A stretch of DNA of 53,667 nt from Lysinibacillus halotolerans. Its GTDB lineage: Bacteria > Bacillota > Bacilli > Bacillales_A > Planococcaceae. A program made the position numbers and the translations under genes. Positions within the stretch are counted from its first letter, which is position 1. Each line of letters begins with the position of its first letter. The stretch is from positions 1 to 53,667 of the forward strand of contig NZ_RHLQ01000021.1 in assembly GCF_003711845.1 (NCBI RefSeq). Reading direction: 5' to 3'. Below, piece by piece: positions 8,728 through 17,239 of this stretch. The notes under the pieces were generated by a model, which saw only the letters and a list, made by a program, of their open reading frames with translations, was not told where the DNA came from and ran no database searches.

Positions 8728-9753
8728 TTATTTTAATTCATCTTTAATTTCTTGGATTTTAGCAAGCTCAGATTCTAAACCGCCACCGCTTAAGTACCAA
8801 AGTGGGCCATCTAAATAAACAATTCGATTTTCTTTATATGCAGTTGTTTGTTTAATGATGTCATTTTCCATATCCGCTTCGATATTAGACTCACCGCCTG
8901 TTGCAGCAGTTCTGTCAATTACGAATAATACTTGTGGATTGAATTCTAAAATCGCTTCAAATCCAAAGTTTGAACCATGAGATGAAGATTCGATATTATC
9001 TGTTACTGGTTTAAATCCATAGATGTCATAGATGTAGCCAAAACGAGAATTTTGAGCAAAACCAGATAAATTACCTTCATTATACATTGTAACTAATGAT
9101 GTATCATATTTCCCAGCTAAAGCTTTTACCTCTTCAATACCGGCATTAATTTCAGCAATTTTCTCTTTTGCTTCTTCTTCTTTACCAAACATTTTTGCTG
9201 CAACATCAACAGATGCTAAGAATGTATTCCAGTAATCATCTTGAGACGTACCAACGAAGATTACATTAGGAGTAATTTCTTTTAATTGATCATAAAATGC
9301 AGATTGACGACCTGAGATGAAAATTACGTCCGGTTCAAGTTCTGCGATATCTTCTAATAAAGGAGCTTTTAAAGTACCAATGTTTGCATATTCATCACTA
9401 GAATATTTTGATAAATGTTCTGGTAAAGTAGAATCTTTGGCAACACCAACAATTCCTTCTACTCCAAGAGCATCAAGTGTATCTAAGAAACCGTAGTCGA
9501 ATACAACGATTTTTTCAGGCATTTTTTCAAGGGTAACATCTTCATAAGCAATAGTTCCAGCTTCTTCAGATTGGCTTTCTGCAACAGTTGGAGAAATAGT
9601 CATTGGGTATGTAGGACCCTCTGCATTTTCAGTAGTTGTCTTCTCCCCTGTAGTAGAGTTTGTATCTGATTCTTTTTTATCATCAGAACCACATGCTGCA
9701 AGTACGAATAATAAACTTGCTAAAATGACCGTTAATAACTTCCAATTCTTCAT
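8728..9753 (-). CDS. yclQ: Siderophore (petrobactin-type) binding lipoprotein
   Basis: Membrane-anchored substrate-binding protein of an iron-siderophore ABC importer, 341 residues. The signal peptide ends in lipobox VLAAC with lipidated C21, followed by a Ser/Thr/Asp-rich linker. The fold is the class III periplasmic-binding type. It resembles B. subtilis YclQ across its length (VVFDYGFLDTLDALGV, ISGRQS, LWYLSGGGLES). YclQ binds petrobactin and its catechol precursors, so a similar ligand is likely but not proven. It is last in the yclNOPQ order, yet has its own promoter region with a perfect Fur box, so it can be made in excess of the permease. Confidence 0.87.
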   Translation of the reverse strand: MKNWKLLTVILASLLFVLAACGSDDKKESDTNSTTGEKTTTENAEGPTYPMTISPTVAESQSEEAGTIAYEDVTLEKMPEKIVVFDYGFLDTLDALGVEGIVGVAKDSTLPEHLSKYSSDEYANIGTLKAPLLEDIAELEPDVIFISGRQSAFYDQLKEITPNVIFVGTSQDDYWNTFLASVDVAAKMFGKEEEAKEKIAEINAGIEEVKALAGKYDTSLVTMYNEGNLSGFAQNSRFGYIYDIYGFKPVTDNIESSSHGSNFGFEAILEFNPQVLFVIDRTAATGGESNIEADMENDIIKQTTAYKENRIVYLDGPLWYLSGGGLESELAKIQEIKDELK

Positions 9754-9787
9754 TTATATTCTCTCTCCTATCTCTTATTAACGATAA

Positions 9788-9802
9788 TGATAATCATTAT
9801 CA
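9788..9802. promoter_or_regulatory. Fur box upstream of yclQ
   Basis: TGATAATCATTATCA is a complete match to the 7-1-7 Fur consensus TGATAATNATTATCA. It lies 35 bases before the yclQ start and predicts iron repression of a dedicated yclQ promoter. Confidence 0.92.
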
Positions 9803-9878
9803 ATCTAATGAAAATTATAGCATTTAGAAAATAAAGGTCAATAGTTTTTTAGTTATTTTAACCAATTTTATTTTAAAA

Positions 9879-9923
9879 AATGATTTAGAAAAGCATATGA
9901 AATAAATACTTTTCTAAATCATT
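9879..9923 (-). terminator. Terminator after yclP
   Basis: A 15-bp perfect stem (AATGATTTAGAAAAG and complement) with a 15-base loop, followed by TTTTTTAAAATAAAATT on the minus strand. It separates yclNOP from yclQ. Confidence 0.82.
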
Positions 9924-9930
9924 ATCATAG

Positions 9931-10695
9931 CTAATGCGAGTTAAAATATACGCAAATTCGACAACCATTTTGTTCCTGTACCGGAATATTCATGTCGTAA
10001 ATTTCACGAAGTGCATCTGAATTAATGATTTCATTCGTCGGTCCACTTTTTACAACTTTACCGTTTTTTAACGCTACAATGTAATCAGAATAGACCGAAG
10101 CAAAGTTAATATCATGCAATACAATAACTACTGTTTTCCCTAGCTCATCAACAAGCTTACGTAAAATTTTCATTATTTGTACGGAATGCTTCATATCCAA
10201 GTTATTTAAAGGCTCGTCTAAAAGAACGTAATCTGTATCTTGGGCGATGACCATTGCGATGAAAGCCCGTTGTTTTTGTCCCCCAGACAGCTCATCTAAA
10301 AATTTGTCTTGCATATCTGTTAAATTCATATATTCCATAGCTTGATCGACAAATTGTTCATCCTCAGGTGTTAAACGACCTCTTGAATAAGGATAGCGAC
10401 CAAATGAAATAAGCTCACGTACCGTTAAACGTACATTAATAAAGTTTGCTTGTTTTAAAATGGATACACGTTTCGCAAATTCAACGGATTTCCATTGTTT
10501 TACGTCATTTTTATCGAGTAATACTTCACCTGTATCTGCATCTAATAACCGACTCACCATTGATAATAACGTGGATTTACCAGCACCATTTGGACCAATA
10601 AAGGATGTTATCGATCCCGGTTGAATCGTTACGGAAACATCTTCTACAACAGGCTTGTTACCAAACTTCTTTGTTAAACCTTTGATTTCAATCAT
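9931..10695 (-). CDS. yclP: Siderophore ABC transporter ATPase
   Basis: Cytoplasmic ATP-binding subunit of 254 residues that powers the YclNO permease. Walker A is GPNGAGKST near residue 35, the Q-loop follows, the signature is LSGGQKQRAFIAM near 137, Walker B is DYVLLDEPLNNLD and the switch histidine lies in VLHDINFA. It is typical of the FecE/FepC class of iron ABC ATPases. Its ATG overlaps the yclO stop by four bases, so translation is coupled. The short C-terminal extension (IPVQEQNGCRICVYFNSH) is usual for YclP-like proteins. Confidence 0.9.
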   Translation of the reverse strand: MIEIKGLTKKFGNKPVVEDVSVTIQPGSITSFIGPNGAGKSTLLSMVSRLLDADTGEVLLDKNDVKQWKSVEFAKRVSILKQANFINVRLTVRELISFGRYPYSRGRLTPEDEQFVDQAMEYMNLTDMQDKFLDELSGGQKQRAFIAMVIAQDTDYVLLDEPLNNLDMKHSVQIMKILRKLVDELGKTVVIVLHDINFASVYSDYIVALKNGKVVKSGPTNEIINSDALREIYDMNIPVQEQNGCRICVYFNSH

Positions 10696-11645
10696 CCTGC
10701 TGCCCTACTTTCCTTTAGTAATAAGTAAATGAAGTAAATACCACCAATAAAGTTAATAATGACACTTAAGGTAGTACTCATTTCAAACACATGTTCAACG
10801 ATAAATTGACCACCGACTAAAGCAATAACACTCATTAAGCCGGCTCCTAAAATATGAATCGAATGCTTATATGTGACTAAAAATTGGTAAGATAAATTTG
10901 CTACGATTAAACCAAAGAACGTAATCGGACCGACTAGAGCAGTGGATGTAGCAATTAGTACCGACGATAAAATTAATACATTCATCACTAAGCGGTCATA
11001 ATTAATTCCTAGGTTTATCGCATTTTCCCTACCAAGGGACATAACATCTAACTGACCCAAAATCCGATATCCGTAAATAAAGGCAATTAATAAAATCACA
11101 ATCGAAATATATAGTAACTCGACTTTAATATTCGAGAAACTTGCAAATAAACGATTTTGTAAACTTAAATATTCTACTGGGTCAATTAATACTTGCAAGA
11201 ACGTTACAAGACTTCCGAGTAATGTTCCTAAAATCATCCCAATTAATAATAATAAGTAAATTGGATGTTTATCTGCTCGGAATAAGAAGCGATATAAGAA
11301 CAATGCAAACAGCACCATCGCTCCAATTGCTACTGCAAAGTTTAAATATTGATTTAACACCCAAATGGACATGGACCCAGCTAAAAAGTAAATAAGAGTT
11401 TGTACAACTTCATACATGGAGTCAAGCCCCATTACGGAAGGGGTTAAAATACGGTTGTGCGTAATAGTTTGAAACACTACCGTCGAATAGGCAATTGCAA
11501 ATCCTGTTACGATCATTGCCCCAACCCGCATCATACGTCTTGGAAATGCGTAATCAAAACCACCCTTAATATCGTAGAATCCGTATAGCAAAATACAAAT
11601 TATTGCTACAACTGCTAGAATAATTAGTTTTGTACTATTTCGCAT
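10692..11645 (-). CDS. yclO: Siderophore ABC transporter permease 2
   Basis: BtuC/FecCD-type membrane subunit of 317 residues with about nine or ten helices. It pairs with YclN to form the import channel. The coupling-helix region GRENAINLGINYDR and the LVGPITFFGLIVANLSYQ segment are characteristic of the family. It overlaps yclN by 11 bases and yclP by four, showing one polycistronic unit in the order N-O-P. Confidence 0.9.
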   Translation of the reverse strand: MRNSTKLIILAVVAIICILLYGFYDIKGGFDYAFPRRMMRVGAMIVTGFAIAYSTVVFQTITHNRILTPSVMGLDSMYEVVQTLIYFLAGSMSIWVLNQYLNFAVAIGAMVLFALFLYRFLFRADKHPIYLLLLIGMILGTLLGSLVTFLQVLIDPVEYLSLQNRLFASFSNIKVELLYISIVILLIAFIYGYRILGQLDVMSLGRENAINLGINYDRLVMNVLILSSVLIATSTALVGPITFFGLIVANLSYQFLVTYKHSIHILGAGLMSVIALVGGQFIVEHVFEMSTTLSVIINFIGGIYFIYLLLKESRAAG

Positions 11646-12588
11646 ATGCTCTCCCCCTAAATAACATAATTAAGAAGATCGCACTGCCGATTACCGCTAC
11701 CGTTACATTTACCGGTATTTCATACGGATAAATAATGACACGCCCTAAAATGTCACAGATTAATAGGAAAACAACACCGAGAACGGCTGTATGTGGAATC
11801 GTCTTTCGTAAATTGTCCCCTAAATAAAGGGATACAATATTCGGTACGATTAATCCTAAGAATGGGATAACACCAACTGTGAGAACGACAGTTGTAGCGA
11901 TAATTGCTACGAGAATTAACCCTATATTTAATACGAATTTATAACTTAAACCTAAGTTTTTAGCAAAATCTTCACCCATACCAGCAACGGTAAATTTGTT
12001 TGCATATAAATAGGCTAAAATTACAGCAGGTATACTTAAATATAGTAATTCATAGCGTCCAGATATTACTAATGTAAAGCTTCCCATTAACCAAGAAGAA
12101 ATATTTTGAAGTAAATCAGCTTCATAAGCAAAAAATGTTGTAATGGAAGATAAAATATTTCCATACATAATCCCGATTAAAGGTACAAAAATAGCATCTT
12201 TAAACTTTATACGATCTAAAATTTGCATGAATAGCAAAGTTCCAACTAACGCAAATACAAAGCTAAAAATAATTTGCTGTGTATAGGTTACATTCGTAAA
12301 GAACAGCATCGAAATGAGAATCCCTAACTTAGCGGCATCTAATGTTCCAGCTGTCGTTGGAGAAACGAATTTGTTTCGACTTAAGCTTTGCATAATCAAG
12401 CCCGCGATACTCATCCCAATCCCCGCTAAAATAATCGCCATTAGACGTGGTACACGACTGATTAAGAAAATTTGTGTTTCTTCTGATTGCCAATCAAGTA
12501 AATCGCTTGGCTTTATATCAATCGCGCCAATAAATAGCGAGATAAACGACAGGATGATCGCTGCGATAATTAACATCCACAGTCTCAT
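11635..12588 (-). CDS. yclN: Siderophore ABC transporter permease 1
   Basis: First permease subunit of the FecCD type, 317 residues from the chosen start. It closely resembles B. subtilis YclN (SRNKFVSPTTAGTLDAAKLGILIS, SSWLMGSFTLVISGRYELLYLS, VGVIPFLGLIVPNIVSLY). The start MRLWML at 12588 matches that homologue and has GGGG six bases upstream. A longer version begins four codons earlier without a ribosome site. It is first gene of the operon, with a Fur box 38 bases upstream of the longer start. Confidence 0.9.
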   Translation of the reverse strand: MRLWMLIIAAIILSFISLFIGAIDIKPSDLLDWQSEETQIFLISRVPRLMAIILAGIGMSIAGLIMQSLSRNKFVSPTTAGTLDAAKLGILISMLFFTNVTYTQQIIFSFVFALVGTLLFMQILDRIKFKDAIFVPLIGIMYGNILSSITTFFAYEADLLQNISSWLMGSFTLVISGRYELLYLSIPAVILAYLYANKFTVAGMGEDFAKNLGLSYKFVLNIGLILVAIIATTVVLTVGVIPFLGLIVPNIVSLYLGDNLRKTIPHTAVLGVVFLLICDILGRVIIYPYEIPVNVTVAVIGSAIFLIMLFRGRAYAK

Positions 12589-12625
12589 TTTTATCCCCAT
12601 ATTCTATTTATTCTCAAGTATGTAA

Positions 12626-12640
12626 TGAAAATGATTCTCA
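12626..12640. promoter_or_regulatory. Fur box upstream of yclNOP
   Basis: TGAAAATGATTCTCA matches the 7-1-7 Fur consensus TGATAATNATTATCA at all but two positions. It predicts iron repression of the permease and ATPase genes. Confidence 0.82.
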
Positions 12641-12792
12641 ACCTCGAGTACGTATTTCATTATAAGTTGAAAAAGTCGAAAAATCAATGCCGATAACTTG
12701 AAGTTGAAAAATTAGAGAGTATATTTCAAATTTTAGTAAAATGTAGTTTTTTTAAGTATTACTTATATTTATTAATGTTTGTCTCATGAAAA

Positions 12793-12819
12793 AAGCTTAA
12801 CCCTTTTAGAGTTAAGCTT
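12793..12819 (-). terminator. Terminator of the lipoprotein gene
   Basis: A 9-bp perfect stem (AAGCTTAAC / GTTAAGCTT), then TTTTTTCATG on the minus strand, shortly after the lipoprotein stop. Confidence 0.82.
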
Positions 12820-12828
12820 AAAAGTTTA

Positions 12829-13686
12829 TTAATATTGTACGTCAACCGCCTTATCGATTACTTCTTGAGGAATTGTAATTTCTTTAACACCATTGAAGTT
12901 ATCAAATTTGCTTACCATATCCGTCTTAATTGTCATTGACTCACCTTCGATATCCATCGTGAAAGTGACATTCATATCCATTGTCGTCATATCAAAGGTT
13001 TCCTTATCAATTTCAATTTTATAGTTAAGATTCTCAACTTTCGTATTTTCAAGCATTTGCGTGTCTTCTTCAGAAAGACCTAAAGTTTGATTAATTTTCA
13101 TTTGCTCCAACATATACTTTGTAAACTTATCGCTAGCAGCTTCTAAAGTAAGAATATACTGATCTTCCGATTGTTCAAATGTAAAATCATTAATAAATGA
13201 TTTCATTTGTTCAAGCTGTTCTGATGTATTAACTTGATTTGCTGTTTGCCCCATAATCGCGTCAAACTCTTCAGATGGTAGCTTCACCCATTGGTTAGTT
13301 TGAGAATCAAACATGTACATCCCTTCCTTGGACATATACATCTCCATATCCATCGATGCATCGCCCTCCGCTGTTGGCTCTCCCATCGTCATTGTTCCAT
13401 CCATATACATGGAAACAGGATCTGTAACCATATCAAGTTTCAAATCACTCTTCGTTGTCATTTCAATACTTTCTTCCCCAGTTCCAAAACCAATTGTTTG
13501 GTCCATTGCAATCGAGCCACTGACACTTTTTAGTTCATTTTGTCGTTCTATCGCTTTGTTATAAACCTCTTCCAACGTCAAATCGCTACTTTTCGATGTT
13601 GCACCAGACTGTGGTTCTGCCGTGCTATTACATGCCGTTAACACGAATAACAATAAACCGATTAATAAGTATCCCCATTTTTTCAT
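12829..13686 (-). CDS. LolA/LppX-like lipoprotein (DUF6612-type), function unknown
   Basis: Exported lipoprotein of 285 residues. The signal peptide MKKWGYLLIGLLLFVLTAC ends in a lipobox with the lipidated cysteine at residue 19. The body is made of alternating beta strands rich in Met, Thr, Asp and Glu (for example SMYMDGTMTMGEPTAEG), as in the DUF6612 group of LolA/LppX-like half-barrels in Firmicutes. No enzyme motif is seen, and a hydrophobic-ligand or envelope role is only a guess. The start at 13686 has AAGGAAGGG upstream. A start six codons earlier would include that ribosome site. It is monocistronic. Confidence 0.75.
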   Translation of the reverse strand: MKKWGYLLIGLLLFVLTACNSTAEPQSGATSKSSDLTLEEVYNKAIERQNELKSVSGSIAMDQTIGFGTGEESIEMTTKSDLKLDMVTDPVSMYMDGTMTMGEPTAEGDASMDMEMYMSKEGMYMFDSQTNQWVKLPSEEFDAIMGQTANQVNTSEQLEQMKSFINDFTFEQSEDQYILTLEAASDKFTKYMLEQMKINQTLGLSEEDTQMLENTKVENLNYKIEIDKETFDMTTMDMNVTFTMDIEGESMTIKTDMVSKFDNFNGVKEITIPQEVIDKAVDVQY

Positions 13687-13930
13687 AAAAACCCTTCCTT
13701 TCATTAAACCTTTAGTTTACACACCATAGGATAACAGTATTTACAATATTTTCCTAACTATTTTTATCATTTTATACAAAATGTTACTTTTTTACTTCTT
13801 TCATTTCTGTAACTAATTCTCTATACAATTTGCTACATACTAATAATTTGTTTTATTTATAGGATAGCTACTATTATTTATTACGTATAAGTATGGAAAG
13901 GGTGTCATTTTTTTCTAAAATAATAAAAAA

Positions 13931-14078
13931 GAGGCTGGGACAAAAGAAAAATGTTAGACCAAAATTGTAAATGGTCTAACATTTTTTTGCGGTATAAAGG
14001 CGTAATCGAAGTTTTAAATCAGAAAGTTAATGCCCGACTTTTAGATTTCCTCAAAAATTCGAGTTATGTCCCAGCCTC
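13931..14078 (-). repeat. 148-bp repeat element, copy 1 (12-bp inverted ends)
   Basis: Bounded by GAGGCTGGGACA and TGTCCCAGCCTC, perfect 12-bp inverted repeats. Inside is a perfect 10-bp hairpin ATGTTAGACC/GGTCTAACAT followed by T-runs on both strands. It is base-for-base identical to the copy at 29137-29284. It starts eight bases after the dtpT stop, in the same orientation to that gene as copy 2 is to plsC. No target-site duplication and no credible long ORF were seen. It probably acts as the dtpT terminator. Confidence 0.9.
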
Positions 14079-14085
14079 TCATTTA

Positions 14086-15573
14086 TTAATTTACTCCGCG
14101 CATCGCCTTTGCAATGATTGGTGTTAATATTAATAGTAAAAGACCTAAAAAGATAGATAATGCGCCAAGTGTTCCGAAGTACGTAATTTCTGTTACTGCT
14201 TCATAAACACGAACGAGTTGGGCATTAATCGCTTGGGCAGCCGCACTAGTTAAGAACCATAAAGACATTGTTTGTGCTGCAAATGCCGCTGGTGCCAATT
14301 TTGTTGTTGCTGATAAACCGACTGGTGATAATAATAACTCCCCTACTACAACAAGGAAGAAGGAAAGAACTAACCACCAAGGGCTAACAAGTTCTGTACC
14401 GCCAGACATTTTCGCTGGAATAATCATTACTAAGAATGATAAACCTGCAAAAAATAATGAAATAGCAAATTTCTTCGGAGTAGAAGGTTGACGGTTACCA
14501 AGTTTTAACCACATCCATGCAAAAATAGGTGCAAAGATAATAATGAATAATGGGTTAAGAGATTGGAACCAAGATGCTGGGATTTCAAAGCTTCCCACAG
14601 TTAAATCCGTACGAGTATCTGCATATGTTGCTAAAATTGTTGCTCCTTGTTCTTGAATAGCCCAGAACATAACAGCAGCAATAAATAAAGGAATATAAGC
14701 TAATACTCGAGATTTTTCATCTTTCGTCGTTTTAGGACTTCGATACATCACAATGAAGAACACGGTTGGAATTAATATACCCAGTGTTGTAATGATTAAA
14801 CTAAACACAGCCATTGTTAAATTACCAGTAGCATTTAAAATGAACCCTACAATTAAAATGGCAATAATGGCAATAATAACATTACGAATTGTTTTCTTTT
14901 TCTCTTGTTCTGTTAATGGGTTTGGCACTTCAAGACCAGCTAGTCCTAAAAATTTCTTTTGCGTTACAAAGAAAACGATTAAACCGATTAACATACCGAC
15001 AGCAGCTAAACCGAATCCGAAATGGAAATTATATTTTTCCCCAACAGTACCAATAATTAATGGTGCGATAAAGGCACCCATATTAATACCCATGTAGAAA
15101 ATACTAAATCCTGAGTCACGGCGATTATCTCCCTCAGCATACATATCTCCAACAATCGTTGATACGTTAGACTTTAATAAACCAGTTCCGACAATAATAA
15201 ACGCCATCGAAATGAGTAAAGCAGTAAGACCGAATGGTAATGCTAATACAATATGACCAATCATGATCAATATTCCACCATAAAATACCGTCTTACGTGT
15301 ACCCCATACGCGGTCCGCAAACCAACCGCCAATAATACCTGACATATAAATTAAAGACCCGTAAAGAGCCATTATAGAGTTCGCAGTTCCTCTATCTAAT
15401 CCTAATCCACCATCGTGCAATTCATAATACATATAAAGGATAAGAATGGCACGCATTCCATAATATGAAAATCTTTCCCAAAATTCAGTAAAGAATAATG
15501 TGAATAAGCCCTTTGGTTGACCAAAAAATCCTTTTTGAGGAACGGATTTGACAATTTCGTCTTTACTATACAT
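14086..15573 (-). CDS. dtpT: Di/tripeptide:proton symporter, POT family
   Basis: Membrane transporter of 495 residues with about 14 helices, importing di- and tripeptides with protons. The POT signature ExxERFSYYG appears as EFWERFSYYGMR at about 31-42, and the second motif is visible as FSIFYMGINMGAFIAPL near residue 155. It belongs to the DtpT/YclF group. AGAGGG lies seven bases before the ATG. It is monocistronic and ends in the 148-bp repeat. Confidence 0.9.
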   Translation of the reverse strand: MYSKDEIVKSVPQKGFFGQPKGLFTLFFTEFWERFSYYGMRAILILYMYYELHDGGLGLDRGTANSIMALYGSLIYMSGIIGGWFADRVWGTRKTVFYGGILIMIGHIVLALPFGLTALLISMAFIIVGTGLLKSNVSTIVGDMYAEGDNRRDSGFSIFYMGINMGAFIAPLIIGTVGEKYNFHFGFGLAAVGMLIGLIVFFVTQKKFLGLAGLEVPNPLTEQEKKKTIRNVIIAIIAILIVGFILNATGNLTMAVFSLIITTLGILIPTVFFIVMYRSPKTTKDEKSRVLAYIPLFIAAVMFWAIQEQGATILATYADTRTDLTVGSFEIPASWFQSLNPLFIIIFAPIFAWMWLKLGNRQPSTPKKFAISLFFAGLSFLVMIIPAKMSGGTELVSPWWLVLSFFLVVVGELLLSPVGLSATTKLAPAAFAAQTMSLWFLTSAAAQAINAQLVRVYEAVTEITYFGTLGALSIFLGLLLLILTPIIAKAMRGVN

Positions 15574-15805
15574 AAAGAAATCCCTCTTCCGTTAATATTT
15601 TTATATTTTCAAACAATTTAGATTATTGAAATCACAGTCTGAAAACTCGTTTTATTACCTTAAAACAAAATGAATGTTTTTTCAATATATTATAAAAAAG
15701 TTAGAAATTTCGATTTCTTCTTTATTTTCTATATCTTTTACTAAAGAACTGTTATTAACGGACTTTAAAAGGTATATAAAAATAATTTTTATTTATAAAA
15801 AAATA

Positions 15806-15829
15806 GGCAACGACAAATACATCGTTACC
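15806..15829 (-). terminator. Terminator of hflX
   Basis: An 8-bp stem (GGTAACGA / TCGTTGCC, one G-U pair), then TATTTTTTTAT on the minus strand, a few bases after the hflX stop. Confidence 0.8.
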
Positions 15830-15837
15830 CATTTTCA

Positions 15838-17124
15838 TTATTTTATTACAAAGCTTTCATACTTTTTCATATCCGACTCTTTTAATTCAACTACTAACCT
15901 AGTCCCATTTTCTTCATATTCTGTTTCTTTCACTTGTGCATACGTATTTAAGTACGAAACGATATCGCCACGCTCAAAAGGAATAAACATTTCACATTCA
16001 ACGTAATTGGAAAAAATATGTTGTTTAATCATTTCGATTAATTCGTCTAAACCACTATCTTCCTGGGCAGAAATCCAAATATTGTCTCCACTTATTAATG
16101 GATATTTTACGTTTGCAATGTCCGATTTGTTATATACATAAATGGTCGAAATCCCCTCTACGTCAACTTCACTCAACGTTTTGTTCGTCACGTCCATCAT
16201 AAATCGATACTGCTCATTAGAAACATCTACTACGTGTAATAATAAGTCTGCTTCTCTTGCTTCCTCCAAAGTAGAACGAAATGCCTTTACTAAATGATGG
16301 GGTAACTTACTTACAAATCCAACTGTATCTGTTAATAAAAATGTCTTTTTATCTGGCAACTCAATATTCCGAACAGAAGTATCTAAAGTTGCAAACAACA
16401 TATTTTTTTCCAAAACTTGTTTATTATCTTCTTGTCCAATCTTTTTCAATAATCGGTTCATTATTGTTGATTTCCCAGCATTTGTATACCCCACTAAGGA
16501 AACAATTGGAATTTCGTTTTTCCTTCTTTTTTTCCTTTGGGTTTCCCGTTGTTCTTTCACACCTTCAAGCTCTTTACGAAGCTTTGAAATTTGGTCTTCA
16601 ATTTTTCGCCGATCCAACTCTAGTTTTGTTTCCCCAGCACCCCGGTTTCTAAAACCTCCACCAGTGCCACCACCTTGACGGGATAGTGAAGCATGAAGCC
16701 CAACTAGTCGTGGCAACATATATTGAAGCTGAGCTAATTCGACTTGCATTTGCGCTTCCCGTGTTTTTGCACGGCGATCAAAAATATCTAAAATAAGCAT
16801 CGTACGATCTATTACTTTAACTTCTAAATCATGTTCTAAATTTCTTATTTGGGAAGGTGAAAGTTCATCATTAAAAATGACTAAATTTCCATTTAACTCT
16901 TCTATAAAACTTTTTATTTCCTCAATTTTTCCAGTTCCTACATAATGGGATGGATTTACCCGCTCTAAATTTTGTGTAACTGTCCCCATTACCGTCACAT
17001 CAAGAGCTTCAGCTAAACTGGATAACTCCTCCATTGAGTAATGGAAATTAGGATCATTTTGTAAATTAACGCCAACTAAAATGGCCTTTTCAATAATTGT
17101 TTCAATCTGTTGCATATTCGTCAC
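15838..17124 (-). CDS. hflX: Ribosome-associated GTPase HflX
   Basis: GTP-binding protein of 428 residues that splits stalled or hibernating 70S/100S ribosomes. The N-terminal HflX domain contains VGTGKIEEIK, and the glycine-rich segment SRQGGGTGGGFRNRGAGE precedes the G domain. The G domain shows GYTNAGKST (G1), DTVGF (G3) and NKSD (G4). The start is GTG, with GGGAGG nine bases upstream. The ATG three codons later is too far away. It is monocistronic with its own terminator. In some Bacillales relatives HflX gives mild resistance to ribosome-binding drugs. Confidence 0.93.
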   Translation of the reverse strand: MTNMQQIETIIEKAILVGVNLQNDPNFHYSMEELSSLAEALDVTVMGTVTQNLERVNPSHYVGTGKIEEIKSFIEELNGNLVIFNDELSPSQIRNLEHDLEVKVIDRTMLILDIFDRRAKTREAQMQVELAQLQYMLPRLVGLHASLSRQGGGTGGGFRNRGAGETKLELDRRKIEDQISKLRKELEGVKEQRETQRKKRRKNEIPIVSLVGYTNAGKSTIMNRLLKKIGQEDNKQVLEKNMLFATLDTSVRNIELPDKKTFLLTDTVGFVSKLPHHLVKAFRSTLEEAREADLLLHVVDVSNEQYRFMMDVTNKTLSEVDVEGISTIYVYNKSDIANVKYPLISGDNIWISAQEDSGLDELIEMIKQHIFSNYVECEMFIPFERGDIVSYLNTYAQVKETEYEENGTRLVVELKESDMKKYESFVIK

Positions 17125-17197
17125 TAAAAGATTCCTCCCTGTTAACGTAGGGTATTTTCCACAATCGTATCATACATTATATCCCTTTTTACACAAG

Positions 17198-17233
17198 AAA
17201 AGACCTATAACAAAGGAATGTTATAGGTCTTTT
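17198..17233 (-). terminator. Terminator of putP
   Basis: A 14-bp perfect stem (AAAAGACCTATAAC and complement) with an eight-base loop, seven bases after the putP stop and followed by U-rich sequence. Confidence 0.87.
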
Positions 17234-17239
17234 AAAATT

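Noticed and set aside
13931-14078. Repeat as a CRISPR unit or insertion sequence
   Set aside because: Only two full copies far apart, no spacers, no transposase gene.
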